Source: Prauserella marina
GTDB lineage: Bacteria; Actinomycetota; Actinomycetes; Mycobacteriales; Pseudonocardiaceae
Direction of reading: 5' to 3'
DNA length: 64,000 nucleotides
NCBI RefSeq assembly: GCF_002240355.1
Contig: NZ_CP016353.1
Coordinates: 2,468,501-2,532,500, forward strand
This document shows positions 7,786 through 17,646 of this stretch, one piece after another. The notes under the pieces were generated by a model, which worked only from the letters and a program-made list of their open reading frames with translations, was not told the DNA's origin and made no database searches. Position numbers and translations under genes: made by a program. Each line of letters opens with the position of its first letter. The first letter of the stretch is position 1.

Positions 7786-8232
7786 CTAGCTCTCTGGGAG
7801 ATCGGTCCGCAGATCGGTGATGTGCACCGACACCGGGGGCGCCGCGGTGCCGAACTGGGCCGCGAGCGCGGCGGACACGTCCGTGCGCAGTCGCCGCGCC
7901 GCCTCAGCCGCCGGGGTTCCGTAGTGGACGGTCACCAGCAGGTCGACCCCGTCTCCGGCCATCGCGGCCGCGGAGACGCCGACCCCGCCGATCGTGGCCG
8001 CCGTGTCGCGGGCCGCGCGAAGGGCCAGCGTGACGACGGCGCGCTCACCGACGTGGAGCGTGCCGCCGTCCTGGCGCAGCAGCACCGGATCGGCGAGCCC
8101 TTGCCCCTTTCGCCCGCGCACGGAGAACAACACGCGGTCGACGAGCCCTCGCGGAGTGGCGACAGGGGCGAGCGCGGCCGCCCGCACCCACTCCCACCGG
8201 GGGTCCTCCAGCGGCTCTCGGCCGGCGGTCAC
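7786..8232 (-). CDS. Asp23-like protein following sigma factor
   Basis: A 148-residue protein. Residues 1-60 are a basic/neutral leader (WEWVRAAALAPVATPRGLVDRVLFSVRGRKGQG); residues 65-140 hold an Asp23-like alpha/beta domain (RAVVTLALRAARDTAATIGGVGVSAAAMAGDGVDLLVTVHYGTPA and VSVHITDLRTDL). The GTG start overlaps the sigma-factor stop (GTGA), making it the co-translated partner of the sigma gene. It could transmit membrane state to the sigma factor, but no anti-sigma (zinc-finger) motif is visible, so that is only a possibility. Confidence 0.65.
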   Translation of the reverse strand: MTAGREPLEDPRWEWVRAAALAPVATPRGLVDRVLFSVRGRKGQGLADPVLLRQDGGTLHVGERAVVTLALRAARDTAATIGGVGVSAAAMAGDGVDLLVTVHYGTPAAEAARRLRTDVSAALAAQFGTAAPPVSVHITDLRTDLPES

Positions 8233-8852
8233 GGCCGGGTCCCCAATTTCGCGAGCAGGGCCACCCTCGCCCTGTGCAGCCGCGCTCGCAGAGCCGGCAC
8301 GCTGACGGCGAGCACCTGAGCGACCTCCTCGTAACTCAGCGCCTCCAGTTCCTTGAGCACCAGCGGTACCCGCTGGGACAACTCCAGCTGCCCGATGGCA
8401 TGCAGGACGGCGCCGACCTGCTCGGCGCGCACGACCTTGCCCTCGGGGTTGGCGTGCGGATCGCTCAGCGCTCCCATTCCGAACAGCGTGCCGCCTCCTT
8501 CGTCACCACCGGCGCCGTGCCCGATCGCCGCGTCGAGCGACACCGTTGGCGCCCGCCTGCGCAACGAGGCGAGCGCGGTGTTGGTGACGACCCGGTACAG
8601 CCAGGTCGACACCGCGGCCTCGCCCCGGAAGCCCGGCATCGCCCGCCACGCCGACAGCCACGCCTCCTGCACGACGTCCTCCGCCTCGGCCGCGCTGCCG
8701 GTCAGCCGCAGCGCGACCCGGTACATCCGGGGAGTGTGCTTGCGGACCAGCCGGTCGAAGGCCGCGGCCTCACCGCGAGCGGCCCTGGCGAGCACGGCGA
8801 TGTCCGGGTCGCGTCCCTCGCCGGTGTTTCCGGGGGCGCGGGTGTCGTTCAT
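8229..8852 (-). CDS. ECF-type RNA polymerase sigma factor
   Basis: A 207-residue sigma-70 family protein. Region 2 is clear (FDRLVRKHTPRMYRVALRLTGSAAEAEDVVQEAWLSAWR, then STWLYRVVTNTALASLRRR), followed by a Gly-rich linker and region 4 (LVLKELEALSYEEVAQVLAVSVPALRARLHRARVALL). The ATG at 8852 overlaps the stop of the upstream reductase gene (TGATG), so the longer frame is rejected. No classical anti-sigma gene adjoins it; instead the next gene is Asp23-like. It probably drives the Asp23/AmaP genes, by context only. Confidence 0.9.
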   Translation of the reverse strand: MNDTRAPGNTGEGRDPDIAVLARAARGEAAAFDRLVRKHTPRMYRVALRLTGSAAEAEDVVQEAWLSAWRAMPGFRGEAAVSTWLYRVVTNTALASLRRRAPTVSLDAAIGHGAGGDEGGGTLFGMGALSDPHANPEGKVVRAEQVGAVLHAIGQLELSQRVPLVLKELEALSYEEVAQVLAVSVPALRARLHRARVALLAKLGTRP

Positions 8853-9643
8853 CAGCCCGGGTCGTCCGGATCGTGCCCAGCCCTGCGGTAGCGCAGCATC
8901 GTGAACCCGTCCTCGTGCAGCAGTGACTCCAGCCGCATCGCGCGCGGTTCCGGTGCCGCCAATCCCGCGACGATCCGGTCGGCTCCCGCTCCGGCCAGCA
9001 GCGGCGCCAGCGTCAGGCACAGCTGGTCGACGCGATCCTGGGCGACGAGCGTGGCGAACAGATGCGGCCCTCCCTCGCAGTTGATCCTGCGCAGGCCGCG
9101 TTCGTCCAGCAGCGCCAGCGCCGCTTCGAGGTCGACGGCGTGCTCACCGGCGACGAGCACCTCGGCGCCGGCGTCAGTGAGCGCCGCTCTGCGTTCCACG
9201 GGGGCATTCTCCGTGGTGATCACGATCGGGGGCACGAGCGTGTCGGTGAACAGCGGGCCGTCCGGCCGGATCGTGCAGCGGCCGGTCACGACCGCGATGG
9301 GTGGCACTTCGGCCAGGCCGCGGGCCAGCCGTCGTTCGGCGCGCGCGGCGTTCGACCTGACGCCCCGGTAGTTCTCGGCCTTGACGGTGCCCGCGCCGAC
9401 GAGTACCACGTCGGCCAGTTCCCTGCCCAGCGCGAAGATCCGTTTGTCAGCGGGATGCGACAGTCCCTCCGAGCGGTCGGACACCGTCACCGCGCCGTCG
9501 GCCGACGACACGAAATTGGCCTGCACCCATGGCCCGCTCAGCTGATCGGGGTAGGCGTAGAGCTGTTCGAGGTCGGTGTCGGAGAGCGGGCCGGAAGGCT
9601 CGCCGTCCTGGACTGGGGGCCACAAACGTTGCACGGTTGCCAT
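8852..9643 (-). CDS. RibD C-terminal-domain pyrimidine reductase family protein
   Basis: A 263-residue protein of the dihydrofolate-reductase-like RibD C-terminal family. Motifs: WVQANFVSSADGAVTVSDRSEGLSH near residues 35-60, LADVVLVGAGTVKAENYRG, and RRINCEGGPHLFATLVAQDRVDQLCLTLAPLLAG towards the C-terminus. These enzymes bind NADPH and reduce pyrimidine-like or other heterocyclic substrates; without a deaminase domain and outside a rib operon, a role in riboflavin synthesis is uncertain. The ATG at 9643 fits the family length; the longer frame has a low-complexity leader. It is the first gene of the minus-strand run, coupled to the sigma factor. Confidence 0.85.
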   Translation of the reverse strand: MATVQRLWPPVQDGEPSGPLSDTDLEQLYAYPDQLSGPWVQANFVSSADGAVTVSDRSEGLSHPADKRIFALGRELADVVLVGAGTVKAENYRGVRSNAARAERRLARGLAEVPPIAVVTGRCTIRPDGPLFTDTLVPPIVITTENAPVERRAALTDAGAEVLVAGEHAVDLEAALALLDERGLRRINCEGGPHLFATLVAQDRVDQLCLTLAPLLAGAGADRIVAGLAAPEPRAMRLESLLHEDGFTMLRYRRAGHDPDDPG

Positions 9644-9751
9644 CCCAGCACGGGCCACCGGTGCGGTCCATCCGGGATGGTGCGGACCCGGCGAGTTTGA
9701 CCGGCGCCACATGACTGCCACATGACCCGGCCCCGCCGGAATGACGGAAGC

Positions 9752-9757
9752 TAACCT
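9752..9757 (+). promoter_or_regulatory. Candidate -10 element for leaderless zapE transcript
   Basis: TAACCT lies exactly 7 bases before the ATG at 9765, with no Shine-Dalgarno sequence between. This TANNNT-N7-ATG layout is typical of leaderless actinobacterial mRNAs and favours 9765 over the in-frame ATG at 9741 as the start. No good -35 is evident. Confidence 0.45.
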
Positions 9758-9764
9758 GACCGGC

Positions 9765-10802
9765 ATGCCCACCGAGACGCTGACCGGCCGCCGGCCCCAC
9801 ATCGACGCCGACGAGCTGGTCACGACGCTGGTGCCGCCGCCGCGCTTCGACAGCGTCCGGTTCTCCACCTACGTGCCCAACCCGGCCGAACCCAGCCAGG
9901 CCGCCGCCGTCACCGCGTGCGAGGGCTTCGCCGAACGGGTTACGGCGGGAACGAAGAGCGGCAGGCGCGGGCTCTTCGGCCGCAAGGCCGCTCCGCGACC
10001 CGAGTCGCCAGGCGTGTACCTCGACGGCGGGTTCGGCGTCGGCAAGACACACCTGCTCGCCTCGTTGTGGCACGCGGTGCCTGGTCCCAAGTCCTATGGC
10101 ACCTTCGTGGAACTCACCCACGTCGTGGGCGCGCTGGGTTTCGCGGAGGCCGTCAGGCGACTGTCAGGGCACAAGCTGCTCGCCATCGACGAGTTCGAAC
10201 TCGACGATCCCGGCGACACGATGCTCGTCACGCGGCTGCTGAGGGAGCTGACCGACGCCGGAGTGTTCGTCGCCGCGACGTCCAACACGCTGCCCGACAA
10301 GCTCGGCGAAGGCCGGTTCGCGGCAGAGGACTTCCTGCGCGAGATCCAGTCGCTGTCGGCGCGGTTCGGCATCGTGCGCGTCGACGGGCCCGACTACCGG
10401 CACCGTGGGCTTCCCGAACCGCCCCGGCCGCTCACGGAGGAGGATCTGCGGGCCTCGGCGCTGGCGAGGGCCGGGTCGACGCTCGACGATTTCGACGCCC
10501 TGTGCGAGCACCTCGCGACCCTGCATCCCTCCGGTTACGGCAGGCTCGTCGACGGGGTTTCCGCCGTGCACCTCAGCGGTGTGCGGCCCGCCGGGGACCA
10601 GTCGATCGCGCTGCGCCTCGTCGCTTTCGCCGACCGCCTCTACGACAGGGCGATCCCCGTGCTGGTGTCCGGCGACTCGCTCGGTTCGCTGTTCACCGGC
10701 GACATGCTCGCCGGCGGGTACCGCAAGAAGTACCTACGCGCGGTCAGCAGGCTCACCGCGCTGGCCAGAGACGCCGCCGCCTCGCCTTCCGTGCCGGGCT
10801 AA
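9765..10802 (+). CDS. zapE: AFG1/ZapE family cell-division ATPase
   Basis: A 345-residue P-loop ATPase. Walker A is GGFGVGKTH (about residues 88-96), Walker B LLAIDEFELDDPGD, a sensor-like ATSNTLPDKLGEGRF segment, and the family C-terminal AFADRLYDRAIPVLVSG. Bacterial ZapE associates with the division machinery; the related AFG1 proteins handle mitochondrial protein quality control. The start at 9765 is preferred because a -10-like hexamer lies 7 bases upstream. Its last 69 bp overlap, antisense, the end of the PAP2 gene. Confidence 0.87.
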   Translation: MPTETLTGRRPHIDADELVTTLVPPPRFDSVRFSTYVPNPAEPSQAAAVTACEGFAERVTAGTKSGRRGLFGRKAAPRPESPGVYLDGGFGVGKTHLLASLWHAVPGPKSYGTFVELTHVVGALGFAEAVRRLSGHKLLAIDEFELDDPGDTMLVTRLLRELTDAGVFVAATSNTLPDKLGEGRFAAEDFLREIQSLSARFGIVRVDGPDYRHRGLPEPPRPLTEEDLRASALARAGSTLDDFDALCEHLATLHPSGYGRLVDGVSAVHLSGVRPAGDQSIALRLVAFADRLYDRAIPVLVSGDSLGSLFTGDMLAGGYRKKYLRAVSRLTALARDAAASPSVPG

Positions 10803-11354
10803 CAGACCCGCTGTCGAGGTCCCGACGGCCACGGCCCACAGCGCGCCGCCGAGCACGTCGGTGGCGTAGTGGTAACCCAGCCCGGCCATGCCGAGGCCGG
10901 CGGCCGTCACGAGCAGCACACCGGCGGCGGCCACCCAGGCTTTCGTCCGGCGACGGGGAGCCAGCAGCGCCAGCACCACGACGACGGTGGCGAGGCTCAC
11001 CGTGTGCCCGCTCGGATACGCGAGATGGTCGGCGTAGTAGCGCCCGAACAGCGGTTTGAGGACCAGGCTGTTGAGCGCGACGGCGATCGAGGGCGCGGCG
11101 ACGATCAGTGTGACGCCGGTCCAGTCACGCCGGGTACCGAGAAACAACGCCACGATCGCGATCACGGCGAGGATCACGGGCGGTTCGGTCGGCAGCACCA
11201 ACGCGGACGACAGCGGCCGGGGCAGTAACTCCGCCCAGCTGGCGACGGCTGCGTCCGGTCCCGTCGCGGCCCGCTCACCGGCGAAGGGCAGGCCGAGCGC
11301 GAGCATGGCGAGCGCACCGGCCGCCGCCACCACGAACGCGCGAACACCGGCCAC
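10734..11354 (-). CDS. PAP2 family phosphatase, membrane-bound
   Basis: A 206-residue integral membrane protein with about five to six hydrophobic helices. The PAP2 active-site triad is present: KPLFGRYY (motif 1 Lys/Arg), YPSGHTVS (motif 2 with His) and GLGYHYATDVLGG (motif 3 with His and Asp). Family members dephosphorylate phosphatidate, undecaprenyl pyrophosphate or related lipids. The GTG at 11354 begins the first helix (VAGVRAFVVAAAGALAML). The C-terminal 20 or so residues are encoded antisense to the end of zapE, so the two convergent transcripts overlap. Confidence 0.88.
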   Translation of the reverse strand: MAGVRAFVVAAAGALAMLALGLPFAGERAATGPDAAVASWAELLPRPLSSALVLPTEPPVILAVIAIVALFLGTRRDWTGVTLIVAAPSIAVALNSLVLKPLFGRYYADHLAYPSGHTVSLATVVVVLALLAPRRRTKAWVAAAGVLLVTAAGLGMAGLGYHYATDVLGGALWAVAVGTSTAGLLARHGRRGGGVSGQRGEPADRA

Positions 11355-11411
11355 CCGCTCATCCTGCCCCCGCGCGGAATTCGGTCGCGGACGGCGGGGG
11401 TATGCACCACG

Positions 11412-13025
11412 ATGCCGGTCGTGGGCTTTGTGGAAGTGAGCGCGGTCGGCTACCGGCTCGACAGTGGCAGGACGTTGTTCGACGACGTGTCGTTTCGCGT
11501 GCGCTCGGGTGACGTCGTCGCGCTCGTCGGCGACAACGGCGCTGGAAAGTCCACGTTGCTGCGGATCCTCGCCGGTGAGCTCGCGCCTCGTGGTGGGTCG
11601 ACCGTCGTGCAAGGAGGGCTCGCGGTCATGCCGCAGTTCGTCGGCTCGGTCAGGGACGAGCGCACGGTGCGTGACCTGCTGCTGGCCGTCGCGCCCTCAC
11701 GGCTGCGCCAGGCCGCGAAGGCGCTCGACGCCGTCGAACTCGAACTCATGGACCGCGACGACGAGGCCACCCAGCTCCGCTACGCCGACGCGCTCACCGC
11801 GTGGGGTGAGGCGGGCGGCTACCAGGCCGAGGTGCTGTGGGACACGGTGACCGTCGCGGCGCTCGGACTTTCGTTCGATCGCGCCAGGTTCCGCGACGTC
11901 GGGACGCTGTCGGGCGGGGAGCAGAAACGGCTGGTCCTCGAAGCGCTGCTCCGCGGGCCGGAACAGGTGCTGCTGCTCGACGAACCCGACAACTACCTCG
12001 ACGTGCCGGGCAAACGCTGGCTTGAGCAGCGGCTTGCCGAGTCGGGAAAGGCCGTGCTGCTGGTCAGCCACGACCGGGAGTTGCTGGCAACGGCCGCGAC
12101 CCACATCGTCACCGTCGAGGGCGGGACGGCGTGGGTGCACGGCGGCGGTTTCCGCGACTGGCACGCGGCGAGGCTGGCGAGGGCCGACCGGATGGCGGAG
12201 CTGCGCAGACGATGGGACGACAAGCACGAGCAGCTCAAGGAGCTGGTCAGGTCGTTGCAGCGGGCCGCGACGATGAGTGACGTCATGGCCAGCCGGTACC
12301 GGGCCGCGCAGACCCGGTTGCGCAAGTTCACCGAGGCGGGCGCGCCGCCGCTGCCGCCGAAGGAGCAGCGCGTGACGCCCCGGCTGCGCGGCGGCCGGAC
12401 CGGCGTCAGGGCGATCACCTGCGAACGGCTCGAACTGACCGGGCTGATGGCACCGTTCGACCTTGAGATCTTCTTCGCTGACCGGGTGTGTGTCCTCGGT
12501 GCCAACGGTTCCGGCAAGAGTCACTTCCTGCGGCTGCTCGCCGGCGAAGAAGTCGGGCACACCGGCGAGTGCAGGCTCGGCGCGAGGGTCGTTCCCGGGC
12601 TTTTCGCGCAAACGCACCAGCATCCCGAGTGGGAGGGCAGAACGCTGCTGGACATCCTGCACCGCGGTGAGGGCTCGCGGTCCGGAATGGACAGAGGAAC
12701 GGCGACGGCCGCGTTGAGCAGGTATGGTCTCGCGGCCTCTGCCGAGCAGCGGTTCGAGACGTTGTCCGGTGGGCAGCAGGCCCGGTTCCAGGTGCTGTTG
12801 CTCGAACTGTCCGGTGCCACGCTGCTGTTGCTCGACGAGCCGACCGACAACCTCGACCTGGTGTCGGCCGAGGCGTTGCAGGGTGCGCTGGCGGAGTTCA
12901 CCGGCACGGTGGTCGCGGTGACGCACGATCGCTGGTTCGCCGAGTCGTTCGACCGGTACGTGTTGTTCGCCGAGGACGGTGAGGTGAGCGAGGTGGGTGG
13001 CCTGGCCGCGGCGGTAGCGGGCTGA
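11412..13025 (+). CDS. ABC-F family ATP-binding cassette protein
   Basis: A 537-residue soluble protein with two ABC cassettes and no membrane helices. First cassette: Walker A GDNGAGKST (about residue 44), signature LSGGEQKR, Walker B LLLDEPDNYLD. Second cassette: Walker A GANGSGKSH, signature LSGGQQAR, Walker B LLLDEPTDNLD. The linker (residues 240-315) is charged and helical, as expected for the P-site tRNA interaction motif. ABC-F proteins act on the ribosome, either in translation quality control or antibiotic protection. No drug gene lies beside it, so its specificity is unknown. It is divergent from PAP2 and is followed by a 21-bp repeat array. Confidence 0.92.
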   Translation: MPVVGFVEVSAVGYRLDSGRTLFDDVSFRVRSGDVVALVGDNGAGKSTLLRILAGELAPRGGSTVVQGGLAVMPQFVGSVRDERTVRDLLLAVAPSRLRQAAKALDAVELELMDRDDEATQLRYADALTAWGEAGGYQAEVLWDTVTVAALGLSFDRARFRDVGTLSGGEQKRLVLEALLRGPEQVLLLDEPDNYLDVPGKRWLEQRLAESGKAVLLVSHDRELLATAATHIVTVEGGTAWVHGGGFRDWHAARLARADRMAELRRRWDDKHEQLKELVRSLQRAATMSDVMASRYRAAQTRLRKFTEAGAPPLPPKEQRVTPRLRGGRTGVRAITCERLELTGLMAPFDLEIFFADRVCVLGANGSGKSHFLRLLAGEEVGHTGECRLGARVVPGLFAQTHQHPEWEGRTLLDILHRGEGSRSGMDRGTATAALSRYGLAASAEQRFETLSGGQQARFQVLLLELSGATLLLLDEPTDNLDLVSAEALQGALAEFTGTVVAVTHDRWFAESFDRYVLFAEDGEVSEVGGLAAAVAG

Positions 13026-13054
13026 GCCGCCGTGCGCGCGGCGGAGCCCCGCGC

Positions 13055-13174
13055 GCGAGTCCCGCGTTGCCGCCGCCGAGTTCCGCGTTCAGTGCGGATC
13101 TCGCGCGCCTGGGTGCGGATGTCGCTGTCCTGGGTGCGGATCTCGGCGGCCTGAGCGGGGGACTCGCGCCTCGT
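13055..13174. repeat. 21-bp repeat array, head-to-head (array A)
   Basis: Two units in one orientation (GAGT at 13057 and 13078) meet four units of the inverted orientation at 13091, 13112, 13133 and 13154, each exactly 21 bp apart. The inverted unit is AGTGCGGATCTCGCGCGCCTG or a variant. The meeting point, GAGTTCCGC-gttcagt-GCGGATCTC, is an 8/9 inverted repeat. The array fills most of the 199-bp gap between the convergent ABC-F and ornithine aminotransferase genes, so both transcripts would end in it. The same unit recurs at 47.5 and 60.4 kb. Confidence 0.85.
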
Positions 13175-13224
13175 GGGCGGGCCCGCCGGGTCCGGGCCGG
13201 GTCCGGCTGCGGCGGGGCCCGGGT

Positions 13225-14451
<1,227 letters not shown>

Positions 14452-14605
14452 ATGTTCAGCGTAGAGCCAAGCCAACGCGCAGATCAGCCGGATTCGGTGC
14501 CTTTCCGTCGTCGTTCGTTGCGCATCGCGGCCTGCTGCCCGGCGATTCGTTGCATCGCGTGGCGTGATGGCGCCGGTGAGGGGCCTTCTGCAAGAGTGGG
14601 GCCTC

Positions 14606-16696
14606 GTGACCGACGATCTCTCCTTCCTCCGCACGCAGGCCCGTACCCAGCGCTTCACACTGGGCGCGCCGAAGGAATTCCGGGTCGCGCCCGACGGCTC
14701 GCACGTATTGTTCCTCAGGGCCGAGTCCGGCTACGACCGGCGCAACAGCCTGTGGTCGGTGGACCTGGCTTCCGGAGCGGAGTCGAAGGTGGTCGACGCC
14801 GCCGCGCTGCTGTCCGGCGAGGAGGACCTCCCTCCGGAGGAGCGGGCCCGCAGGGAGCGAGCGAGGGAAACCTCGGGTGGTGTCGTCGGCTATGCCGTGG
14901 ACGACGCGCACACCGTCGCGGCGTTTTCGTTGTCCGGCAAGCTCTACACCGCCGACCTGGCAACGGGCACGAGCACCTTGCGCGCCGAACGGGCGGTCGT
15001 CGACCCGAGGCCGGATCCCACGGGCAGGCACGTCGCCTACGTGAGTGAGCGCACGCTGCGGGTACTGAACCTCGCCACCGGCCAGGACAGGGCGCTGGTC
15101 AGCGAGCACGCCGACAACACCGAGAACGTCGCATGGGGACTGGCCGAGTTCATCGCCGCCGAGGAGATGAGCAGGGTCAGGGGCTACTGGTGGTCGCCGG
15201 ACGGGCAGCGCGTGCTGGCCGAGCGCAGCGATCGCTCCGAGGTTCCCCGGTGGAACATCGCCGACCCCGCGCGGCCGGAAGCACCGGTGAACACCGTCGC
15301 CTACCCGGCGGCGGGAACCACCAACGTGTCCGTTTCGCTGTCGCTGCTCGGCCTCGACGGTTCCCGGGTCGACGTCGAGCAGGGCGACTGGGAGTACCTG
15401 GTCGCGGTGCACTGGTCGGCGGGCGGCCCGCCGCTGATCGCCGTGCAGCCTCGCGACCAGCGCGCGCTGCGGTTCTACGCGATCGACGTCGCCGATGGCT
15501 CGACTTCCTTGCTGCACACCGAAACCGACCCGGACTGGGTGGAGATCGTCCAGGGTGTTCCCGCGTGGACGGCCGACGGCAGGTTGGTGCACGTCAGTTC
15601 GGCCGACGGCGCCTACCGGCTCGTCGTTGACGGCAAACCGGTGACCGGGCCCGAATTGCAGGTGCGGTCGGTGGTGCACGTCGGTGACGAGGTGCTGTTC
15701 ACCGCATCCGATTCCGATCCGACGCAGATCCACGTCTACCGCACCGAGCGCGATTCGGTGATCCGGGTATCCACAGTGGACGGCGTGCACATCGGTGCCG
15801 GTACCGCCGAGGTCACCGTGTTGTCCTCGTGGAGCCTCGAATACAGCGGGCCGAAGGTCGTGGTGTCGCGCGACGGTTCGCCCGCCGTGTCCATCGCATC
15901 GTCCACAGTGGATCCGGGGATCGTCCCCGAACCGGTTTGGCTGACCCTGGGGGAGCGGGGGCTGCGCGCCGCGTTGCTGCTGCCGGCCGGCTACGAGCGG
16001 GGCAGCGGAACCCTTCCCGTTCTCCTCGACCCCTACGGCGGCCCGCACGCGCAGCGCGTACTCCAGAGCCGCAACGCGTTCCTGACCTCGCAGTGGCTCG
16101 CCGACCAGGGATTCGCCGTGCTCGTGGTCGACGGAAGGGGAACGCCGGGAAGGGGTCCGCGCTGGGAGCGTGAGGTCGCGAGGGAACTCGCCGAGGTCAC
16201 CCTCGCCGACCAGGTCGACGCGCTGCACGCCGTCGCGGCGGAGGTGCCTGACCTCGACCTCGGCAGGGTAGCCATCAGGGGCTGGTCCTACGGCGGCTAC
16301 CTCGCCGCGCTGGCCGTGCTGCGCAGGCCCGACGTCTTCCACGCCGCGGTCGCGGGCGCGCCGGTCACCGACTGGTCGTTGTACGACACGCACTACACGG
16401 AGCGCTACCTCGGGCATCCCGAGCACGAACCGGACAGCTATCGCCGCAACTCGGTCATCGAGGACGCGCCCGGCCTGCGTGCTGCTTTGCTCATCGTGCA
16501 CGGACTCGCCGACGACAACGTGTTCGTCGCGCACGCGCTGCGGTTGTCCTCGGCGTTGCTGGCCGCGGGCAAGGCGCACACGTTCCTCCCGCTTGCCGGT
16601 GCGACGCACATGACGCCACAGGCCGAGGAGGTCGCGGAAAACCTGATGCGCATGCAGGTCGAGTGGATCGGCAGGGAACTGGAGGCGCGGCGATGA
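14606..16696 (+). CDS. S9 family (DPP IV-like) serine peptidase
   Basis: About 696 residues: an N-terminal beta-propeller (first 430 residues, e.g. FRVAPDGSHVLFLRAESGYDRRNSLWSVDL and GYWWSPDGQRVLAERSDRSEVPRW) and a C-terminal alpha/beta-hydrolase domain. Catalytic Ser is in IRGWSYGGYLAAL (residue 561), Asp in HGLADDNVF and His in GATHMTPQAEE. The family removes N-terminal dipeptides or cleaves oligopeptides; no signal peptide is seen, so it is probably cytoplasmic. The GTG at 14606 gives the usual N-terminus (TDDLSFLRTQARTQRFTLG); an in-frame ATG at 14564 is the alternative. It ends in an ATGA overlap with the next gene. Two TCCACAGTGGA palindromes lie inside it (15770, 15902). Confidence 0.9.
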   Translation: MTDDLSFLRTQARTQRFTLGAPKEFRVAPDGSHVLFLRAESGYDRRNSLWSVDLASGAESKVVDAAALLSGEEDLPPEERARRERARETSGGVVGYAVDDAHTVAAFSLSGKLYTADLATGTSTLRAERAVVDPRPDPTGRHVAYVSERTLRVLNLATGQDRALVSEHADNTENVAWGLAEFIAAEEMSRVRGYWWSPDGQRVLAERSDRSEVPRWNIADPARPEAPVNTVAYPAAGTTNVSVSLSLLGLDGSRVDVEQGDWEYLVAVHWSAGGPPLIAVQPRDQRALRFYAIDVADGSTSLLHTETDPDWVEIVQGVPAWTADGRLVHVSSADGAYRLVVDGKPVTGPELQVRSVVHVGDEVLFTASDSDPTQIHVYRTERDSVIRVSTVDGVHIGAGTAEVTVLSSWSLEYSGPKVVVSRDGSPAVSIASSTVDPGIVPEPVWLTLGERGLRAALLLPAGYERGSGTLPVLLDPYGGPHAQRVLQSRNAFLTSQWLADQGFAVLVVDGRGTPGRGPRWEREVARELAEVTLADQVDALHAVAAEVPDLDLGRVAIRGWSYGGYLAALAVLRRPDVFHAAVAGAPVTDWSLYDTHYTERYLGHPEHEPDSYRRNSVIEDAPGLRAALLIVHGLADDNVFVAHALRLSSALLAAGKAHTFLPLAGATHMTPQAEEVAENLMRMQVEWIGRELEARR

Positions 16697-17646
16697 GCAG
16701 GTGGGGGATCACGATCCCGCTCACGGGAGTGCCGCTGCCCCGGCACCGCGAACTGATCGAGTCGTTGCCCGGCCTCGGCTACACCGACGCGTGGACGGCG
16801 GAGACGGCGGGCACCGACGCGTTCTCGCCGCTGTTGCTGGCCTCGCAATGGGCGCCGGAACTGCGGCTGGGCACCGCGATCGTGCCGGTCTACACGCGAG
16901 GGCCCGGCCTGCTCGCCATGAGCGCGGCGACGCTCGCCGAATGCGCTCCTGGCCGGTTCGTGCTCGGGATCGGCACGTCCTCGCCGGTGATCGTGCGCAA
17001 CTGGAACGCGGCCGAGTTCACCGACCCCTACGCGCGGACCCGCGACACCCTGCGTTTCCTGCGATCCGCGCTGGCCGGGGAGAAGGTCACCCAGGACTAT
17101 CCGACGTTCTCCGTCGAGAAGTTCAAACTGGAGCGTGCCCCGGAAACGGCCCCGCCGGTGATGCTCGCCGCGCTGCGGCCGGGGATGCTGCGGCTGGCCG
17201 CGAAGGAAGCCGACGGCGCCATCACCAACTGGCTCGCTCCCTCCGACGTTCCGGCGGTGAGGGCCGAGACCGGGCCGGATCTCGAACTCGTCGCCCGGAT
17301 TTTCGTGTGCCCCACCGAGGACGCCGATGCCGCGCGCTCGCTGGGCAGGCTGCTGATCAGCAGTTATCTCACGGTTCCCGTGTACAGGGCCTTTCACGAC
17401 TGGCTCGGAAGGGGCGAACGGCTCGCGCCCATGCACGAGGCGTGGGCGGAAGGCGATCGCAAGCGGGCCAACGAGGTCATCCCCGACGAGGTCGTCGACG
17501 ACCTGATCGTGCACGGCAGTCCCGCCCGCTGCCGCGAGCGCATTAAATCCTATGTGGACAACGGGCTGACGACGCCGGTGATCTCGGTGCTTCCCACTGG
17601 CGGCGACCCGATCGACCAGGTGAGGGCACTCAGTCCTTCCGCGTGA
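16693..17646 (+). CDS. LLM-class F420-dependent oxidoreductase
   Basis: A 317-residue luciferase-like (TIM-barrel) protein starting MSRWGITIPLTGVPLPRHRELIESLPGLGYTDAWTAE. The pattern LRLGTAIVPVYTRGPGLLAMSAATLAECAPGRFVLGIGTSSP is the hallmark of F420-using members of the bacterial luciferase-like superfamily, and a C-terminal HGSPARCRERIKSYVDNGL segment follows. The substrate is unknown. Its ATG overlaps the peptidase stop (ATGA), so it is translationally coupled to that gene. It overlaps the convergent nitroreductase-like gene by 17 bp at the 3' end. Confidence 0.88.
   Translation: MSRWGITIPLTGVPLPRHRELIESLPGLGYTDAWTAETAGTDAFSPLLLASQWAPELRLGTAIVPVYTRGPGLLAMSAATLAECAPGRFVLGIGTSSPVIVRNWNAAEFTDPYARTRDTLRFLRSALAGEKVTQDYPTFSVEKFKLERAPETAPPVMLAALRPGMLRLAAKEADGAITNWLAPSDVPAVRAETGPDLELVARIFVCPTEDADAARSLGRLLISSYLTVPVYRAFHDWLGRGERLAPMHEAWAEGDRKRANEVIPDEVVDDLIVHGSPARCRERIKSYVDNGLTTPVISVLPTGGDPIDQVRALSPSA

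Noticed and set aside
13055-13174. CRISPR-like array
   Set aside because: The 21-bp units are contiguous with no unique spacers, no leader and no cas genes.
14456-16609. 717-residue open frame antisense to the S9 peptidase
   Set aside because: The plus-strand peptidase has full catalytic motifs; the antisense frame is low-complexity Arg/Gly/Pro-rich, as typical of high-GC shadow frames.
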